Source of the DNA: Nymphaea colorata
Taxonomy: Eukaryota; Streptophyta; Magnoliopsida; Nymphaeales; Nymphaeaceae
Assembly: GCF_008831285.2 (NCBI RefSeq)
Contig: NC_045140.1
Location: forward strand, 17,420,370 to 17,484,369
Reading direction: 5' to 3'
DNA length: 64,000 bases
Shown here: piece after piece, positions 58,798 to 64,000 of the stretch
Layout: each line of letters begins with the position of its first letter
Position numbering within the stretch: position 1 is the stretch's first letter
Position numbers and translations under genes: made by a program
The notes under the pieces: model-generated
Seen by the model: the letters and a program-made list of their open reading frames with translations, nothing else
Databases searched by the model: none
What the model was told of the DNA's origin: nothing

Positions 58798-60721
58798 CTA
58801 TTGCTGGACGCTTTGTGGAAAGGATGGGTTCGCAGGACTGCTGACATCAATCCACTTCAATTTGAGTTCCAGCTCTCCTGACTCAACATCACACAGCCTC
58901 AGCCAAACATCCTGAACAATTTCCCCCTCTACACAACACACAAAACTGTCCCTCACCAAACAGTTGTCCTTCCCAGGGACTACTTTGCGCATCCTGGTCT
59001 CTCCATCTCCAGCCGAGCTATGAAGGACGCGACACAGCCTTGACGCAGATATAATAGGACGTAATTCTAGGTGCGCATGCCCCATCTTGTCATCTGCCTT
59101 GAACCGATCCTTGTCCATTACTTCCTGTTCATCAAGCACAATAATGATGGGTACAGTCAACCAACCTCAGAACCAAGACAGGATTAAGCTCCTCTATGGA
59201 CCAAGGCCATGCTCATTGTGCTTCATCCGACAATTCTGCTTTCCTAATTATAAATGAACAAACAAATGCATTCAACAGAACGGAAATTCTATGTCATATG
59301 TTGGCAACAACAACAGACGCTCATCTGCAGTTGAGATCTTGCAAAAATCTGATCTTCAGATCAAACCTTGCCCATGTAGATATGAACTACATGGCATTTT
59401 GATAAAAATAAACCTCTGAATTGTGTTTTTCTAATGGAAAAGTATGTATTCCCGGTCATCAAATTGAGAAGCTTTTTGACTGTTGAATACTTGACTTTGA
59501 CTGTTATAGAAAAATACCACAAGAAATCGGTTGTTTCGTGATTTTCACTTCAACACAAAAGCAACAATCCAGCGTTTTTGACTGAAAATAGTGGCAGCGT
59601 CTCCCAACTGCAAACCAGCAGATATGATGCCCACAACAACTTGAAAGTGATGAAATTGCGGTGTGCCAATAGTTTATGCACAAATGACAGAGGATGAAGA
59701 TTCACAGGGAAGCTTGGAAATATTGGAGTAGGCCTTGCAGATACTTGGTGTAGGAATGACCAAGGATGGATAAACTCATTAAGCATGACTGACAGGGTAA
59801 CTTAAACAATAGAATGATGGCGTACAAAAATTTACAAGGAAATGAGAGAGGATGAAGCTCACAATGAATCATACGCAGAAAATGGAAAAGGTTTAATCAG
59901 AATAATACCAGCTAAGTATCCAACTGACAATAAACAGGACTTCCAAATAATGGAGAGAAAATTTCAACTAGTATAAAACCAAGGACAACCTAAACGTCCT
60001 AAACAGCCTACAAATCCCAGATTACAGAAAAAGAGAACTTTTCTTTTTCTATAGATAGTCAAACAGCAGCTAGGCAGACAGTAAATAGATTACACAAGTA
60101 TTAAACGCTGACCTCCTGCAACCTAAAAGTTCACAAATAAATAAGACAATGACCACCTTCCACATTAATTTAATTGTTTCCATATGCAACCAATTCAGGA
60201 CTGAAAGTGAGATTAATAACCTTACCTACAATGCCAATGAATATATGAACTGAAATTCATCAACTAATGGCAGGATCATAGAAGTAGAAGTACAAGAATG
60301 ACCTCCCAATTTGGATAATACAGAAAGAGAATGACAAAAACTCTAACTATCAAGAGAGAAACATTTACCAATTTTAGGGTTGCAAAGGAATCAGTAACAG
60401 AGAAAGTGAATTCCTCATTCCAGACTGGATTAAGGCAAGAGTTTATGACCTTTGTCTTGAAAGTCTGAAACAATATCGGAAATCACAATTAATGAAAAAC
60501 ACATATAAGATGCCAATAAAAATCATACTTCCAAAAAATAGCATTAGATCATGACACTGATTTCAGGAGAACAAAAAAACTTAGTAGCTGATGAAGATGA
60601 CAAAGTTTACCTGATTATCCAGTTTCAGAATTACATAAGGATCACTGCTTGTAAAATCTCTGATCACCAGCCTTTTTCCTTGCACGACTATGACTTTGAG
60701 AATGCCAATCGTCTCCCCCAT
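58798..60721 (-). CDS. CAR-type single C2-domain protein, 177 aa
   Basis: Small Ca2+-dependent phospholipid-binding protein; the CAR family recruits ABA receptors to the plasma membrane. Three coding exons: 60721-60611, 60464-60369, 59124-58798 (534 bp, phase 0 joins). Starts MGETIGILKVIVVQGKRL; Ca2+-loop acids in RDFTSSDPY (Asp22, Asp27) and VMDKDRFKADDKMG (from about 71). C2 core TKVINSCLNPVWNEEFTFSV, C-terminal block EIVQDVWLRLCDVESGELELKLKWID characteristic of CAR and ARF-GAP C2 domains. No ARF-GAP zinc finger is encoded upstream within the short leader, and the first exon begins with the C2 strand, so it is the single-domain class. Length fits CARs. Confidence 0.9.
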
Positions 60722-63700
60722 GGGGCTGATCCTGGGTATTCCTCAGTCACTGTCTATAGACCTGTTTTAGGATCAAGTCATAAGGCAAACATTTCAAATT
60801 GAAAATAAGTATGCCCTTGTAAAACATAGTATTTAAGCAGTAGACAAAGATAGAATGGGCATCAACACCTTAATGTCCATATGTGAGCTTGTACGATGGA
60901 GAAGAACTGACTAGAAGTTCAAACAAATGAAAAGACAAAGCATTCAAAATGGCATTAAATCCTTTGACATGACTAGGACCTGAACACAACGTTCTGAAAT
61001 CTTCAAAAGACACCAACTGCATATAACCAAACGAAAAAGGGAAAAAAAAAAGAAGAAGAAAAAGAAAGCTGCAAAATTGGTTGGAAACTACGCTGTCCTT
61101 TGTTAAGGTATAGCATTGCAATTCTACCCTCAAACAACTTGAATGCACTCCTGGTAACATGTCAATCTGAATGCAGAATTATCAGTAGGTCATTAACTTG
61201 CATATACCCTCAAATTTTCATTTATTTGTTATTTTTTTACTTCTTAAACTTTAAAGTTTAGACAATATTTAGGTAGTCATCATCCCAGCAGCATATTAAA
61301 CTGTTCAACTAAAAGATAACAAATAATAAAGTTTGAAAGGGAAAAGAAGAAATCTATTGCTAAATCTTTCACTATCATATTGGGGTCTTGATAAACATCA
61401 AAGCAGTCTTGAAGCTTTTAACAAATGACAAAGCTTAACTATACTTTTCAAAAATATAAAAACATGTGCAAGTTTATTTAGTTATGCTGAAAACTTTGTG
61501 CCAAGCGGCAGGTATGCTAATCTAAAAATCACAACATGGAAAACACTTCAAAGCAAGATTTAAAGCCACAGCCCTTAGAAGAAGTAATGACCTGATCTTG
61601 TCCATGTTCTTGTTTTTTATCGGCTAATGTATGATAGGCAATAGCCCCTCCTAGTATTAATCCAACATCTTATGCAACTTTAATAATCCATATATCATGG
61701 TTAGCAGTGAATCAGATATCTAGAGAGAAATTAACTTTTACAAGGAAAAAAAGTCTCAAATTTCCAAAAACTCAGAATAGCAAGTTTTATCAACAGAATT
61801 TCTTAGTTTTTTGGCAATGGAAGATAGGTAAATGGTTTAAAAGCTTCATATCGAGTACTTAAAAGATTGACAATAATGAATAAACTGCATGCATCTACCC
61901 AAGCAAGCCCTAAGTATCATCAATATAGCCATCCTTGACCAGCCTTAGGATCAAAACCAGCATCAATATGCACAAAACAACATATATGCATGTGCACTCA
62001 CACTTTAGAAGAAAATGATACTTAGGCACACGTATAGAATGGAGAAGAATGTGAAATACTCAACATCAGGAATGAACTCGTTTTCGCATTTTCTGAAGGC
62101 ATGGAAAACAATTAGATCTGGCACAATGACAAGCTCACTATAGATACTAAAATTTCTACAACACCCTTTTCTACAGTCATTTTTGTTTGGCGCAGACATC
62201 CCTAACATTTTGACGTTACCTCTAAGAGTGCACATAACAGTGTAATGATTGGTCCAATAAGTGCAACCACAATATGCAGAAGAAACAAATGTGCACATAG
62301 AGGTAAATAACTATGAGGGACTGACTCCAAATATGGTCCATACAGCCTGCACCATCTTCGTAACAAAAAATGGACAGAAATTTCAAAAGATGAGACATTT
62401 CTGAGTTCACAGTCCCACACCCATGTGCTTCTTGTATGTGATTTCCATTTTAATGAAGCACATGCAATGAGGCCATATATCAATATAAGTCGACATAAAC
62501 TTCTGACCATCAATTCAATCAGAGCAACCTACACCACAACGACCTCCCATCTCAAAAAACAAGTTTGCTTCACAATTTCCAGTTTACAGTTAGATGCAAC
62601 AAAAACACGAAAATAAGAAAACATAAACACAGAAGACTGCACATACTTCCCCAGCCACACATAATATGGAGGAAAAGGAAAAAAAAAACTTATCCACTCA
62701 TGGATACTACAATCAAACATAGAGTGATAGTCACCCATTTCTCATCCACATAACAGACAAAGAACACAAAATATGCAGGTGAAAACTGCAAATAGTCCCT
62801 GAATATCTTGATGATAAACCCTAACCCAACCAGAACCAACCATCTTAGCCTCTTCCATTTGACAAAAACAAACAAGAAAACTACCTGATAGTCTTTCTAT
62901 ATCAAGGGAAAAGCCACTAATTATGAACATCAGTAACTAATTTCCACCACCAGTGGGTCGATGCCTTTCTGCTGAAAGAAACAGAAGACACCAATTCCTC
63001 ACTTAGCAGATTGAAAACGTCATTATCTCCTGTTAATAGAAGAAGAAACACAAACGTGGAAAGGAGAAAAGCAATTATGAAATAAATTCACCATCCGCCA
63101 GAATAATCAACAAGTAGCAACTCAAAAAGCTGGCTCTCGACTTAAGACCAAGAATTTACTTTTTTCCAGAATCAGGTCTAAGATTCTTGATAGAAACCAG
63201 AAAAAGATGATAAATTCTCAAATTTCAATTATCAGAAAAAGGAAAGTGCAAATTCTTTCTCAGCCAAAGGGAAGAAAAGTTGCATAGACTTAACTTCTTC
63301 AACCTATACGTTTCAAATGAAAACAGAAATTAAAACAACAGAAAAAGGCAAGGAAACCGCCATTAGTCCTTAAATTCAAGTCCAAAGAGAGACATGCAGC
63401 GGTCCGCAGCTCTAAAATCTTAGTTCTCGAGCCAGATCTACTTCCTTTTAGTGAATAAGCCAGAAACTTAACAGAAACCGCCAATTTTCTTTCTCTTATA
63501 GGAATTAAAAAAACCACGAAATCTCGCTTAGGCTCTCCTAGCTAAGAACGAAAAACTCAAAGTAGACAAAAAAAAAAAAGAATCTGCAGAAGCAAGAAGC
63601 AACAATTAGAACCTCAGAAATCGTACTTACATCCTAACATACAGATGTTTGGAATTAAAAAATAGGAAATTCCATGGACAGGCAGCAAGCAGCCATGGAG

Positions 63701-64000
63701 CACTTTAACATTCCACAAGCAGAAATCCTATGCCTTTGACACGTTTAAGGACCAAAATACGCCATCCCTACTCCGAGATCTGTCGGAAACTACGATTCCA
63801 AGAGTAATTCACCGTCCCACGCCACGAAAGCGACACGACTATGTCCAAGAGGAAGCAGAACCCTAACACGGCCGATCATCCCCATGCTTCCTCGGCGACG
63901 CACAAAAGAGAGGACGGAAGTAAAAGCGCTTACCTAAAGAGACCGTCAGCAGCTGTGCCTGTCCGCCTCACCGGAGCCCTGTCGGCTGTCGAGTTGCCGC
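60722..64000 (-). other. Probable 5' leader and long first intron of the C2 gene
   Basis: An acceptor-like AAAACAG lies about 40 bp upstream of the ATG. A donor CTTTAG|GTAAGC lies near 63936-63929, after a GC-rich block that runs to the window edge. A 3.1-kb leader intron between them is the simplest reading. No recognisable coding sequence or transposon was found in 60.8-63.9 kb. The GC-rich block could instead belong to another gene beyond the edge. Confidence 0.4.

Overview
This is a stretch of a flowering-plant nuclear genome. The coding regions are split by many GT-AG introns, and the gene set is plant-specific: a UPL1-type HECT ubiquitin ligase, the photosystem II assembly factor PSB27, a CAR-type C2 protein and an early nodulin-like phytocyanin. 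Intergenic DNA is AT-rich and full of transposon debris. I cannot name the species. All exon models were built by hand from splice sites, reading phase and family resemblance, and every internal exon junction keeps frame.

Region 1-18.1 kb is a rearranged UPL1 locus. The 5' part of an apparently intact UPL1-like gene lies on the minus strand (exon 1 near 9.4 kb, large exon 4 running off the left edge). Its promoter is duplicated as an inverted repeat (arms 9668-10705 and 11004-12041). A second copy of the gene at 12.7-18.1 kb is a pseudogene with frameshifts, stops, a dead splice donor, missing exons and a short templated filler at a deletion junction. Intron 3 of the intact gene holds a hAT-like element with 8-bp target duplications; the pseudogene shows the empty site. 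The inverted promoter copy points into the antisense strand of the pseudogene, so the locus could make hairpin or antisense RNA against UPL1. That is the most unusual arrangement here.

Region 19.8-27.9 kb (minus) is a complete 13-coding-exon cytosolic-type acetyl-CoA C-acetyltransferase (first step of the mevalonate pathway), 404 aa, with one probable GC-AG intron. Its introns carry a tRNA-derived SINE and two MITE-like elements. Region 31.9-36.5 kb (plus) is a 12-exon TRM1 tRNA dimethyltransferase, 601 aa. Region 38.0-39.3 kb (plus) is a two-exon early nodulin-like GPI-anchored protein. Region 39.9-42.2 kb looks like a non-coding snoRNA gene with two U14 copies and two further C/D-box candidates.

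Region 44.1-52.5 kb (minus) is a seven-exon PARN-like poly(A) ribonuclease, 720 aa, with a putative mitochondrial presequence. Its third intron holds a 3.6-kb non-autonomous LTR retrotransposon. A decayed LINE lies at 53.3-54.8 kb. PSB27 (single exon, minus) is at 56.2-56.7 kb with I-box and G-box-like motifs upstream. A 150-bp AT microsatellite follows, and then a CAR-type C2-domain gene (58.8-60.7 kb, minus) whose 5' leader probably extends to the right edge of the window.

The genes do not form a pathway. They are unrelated housekeeping or plastid/membrane functions in a normal euchromatic plant segment.
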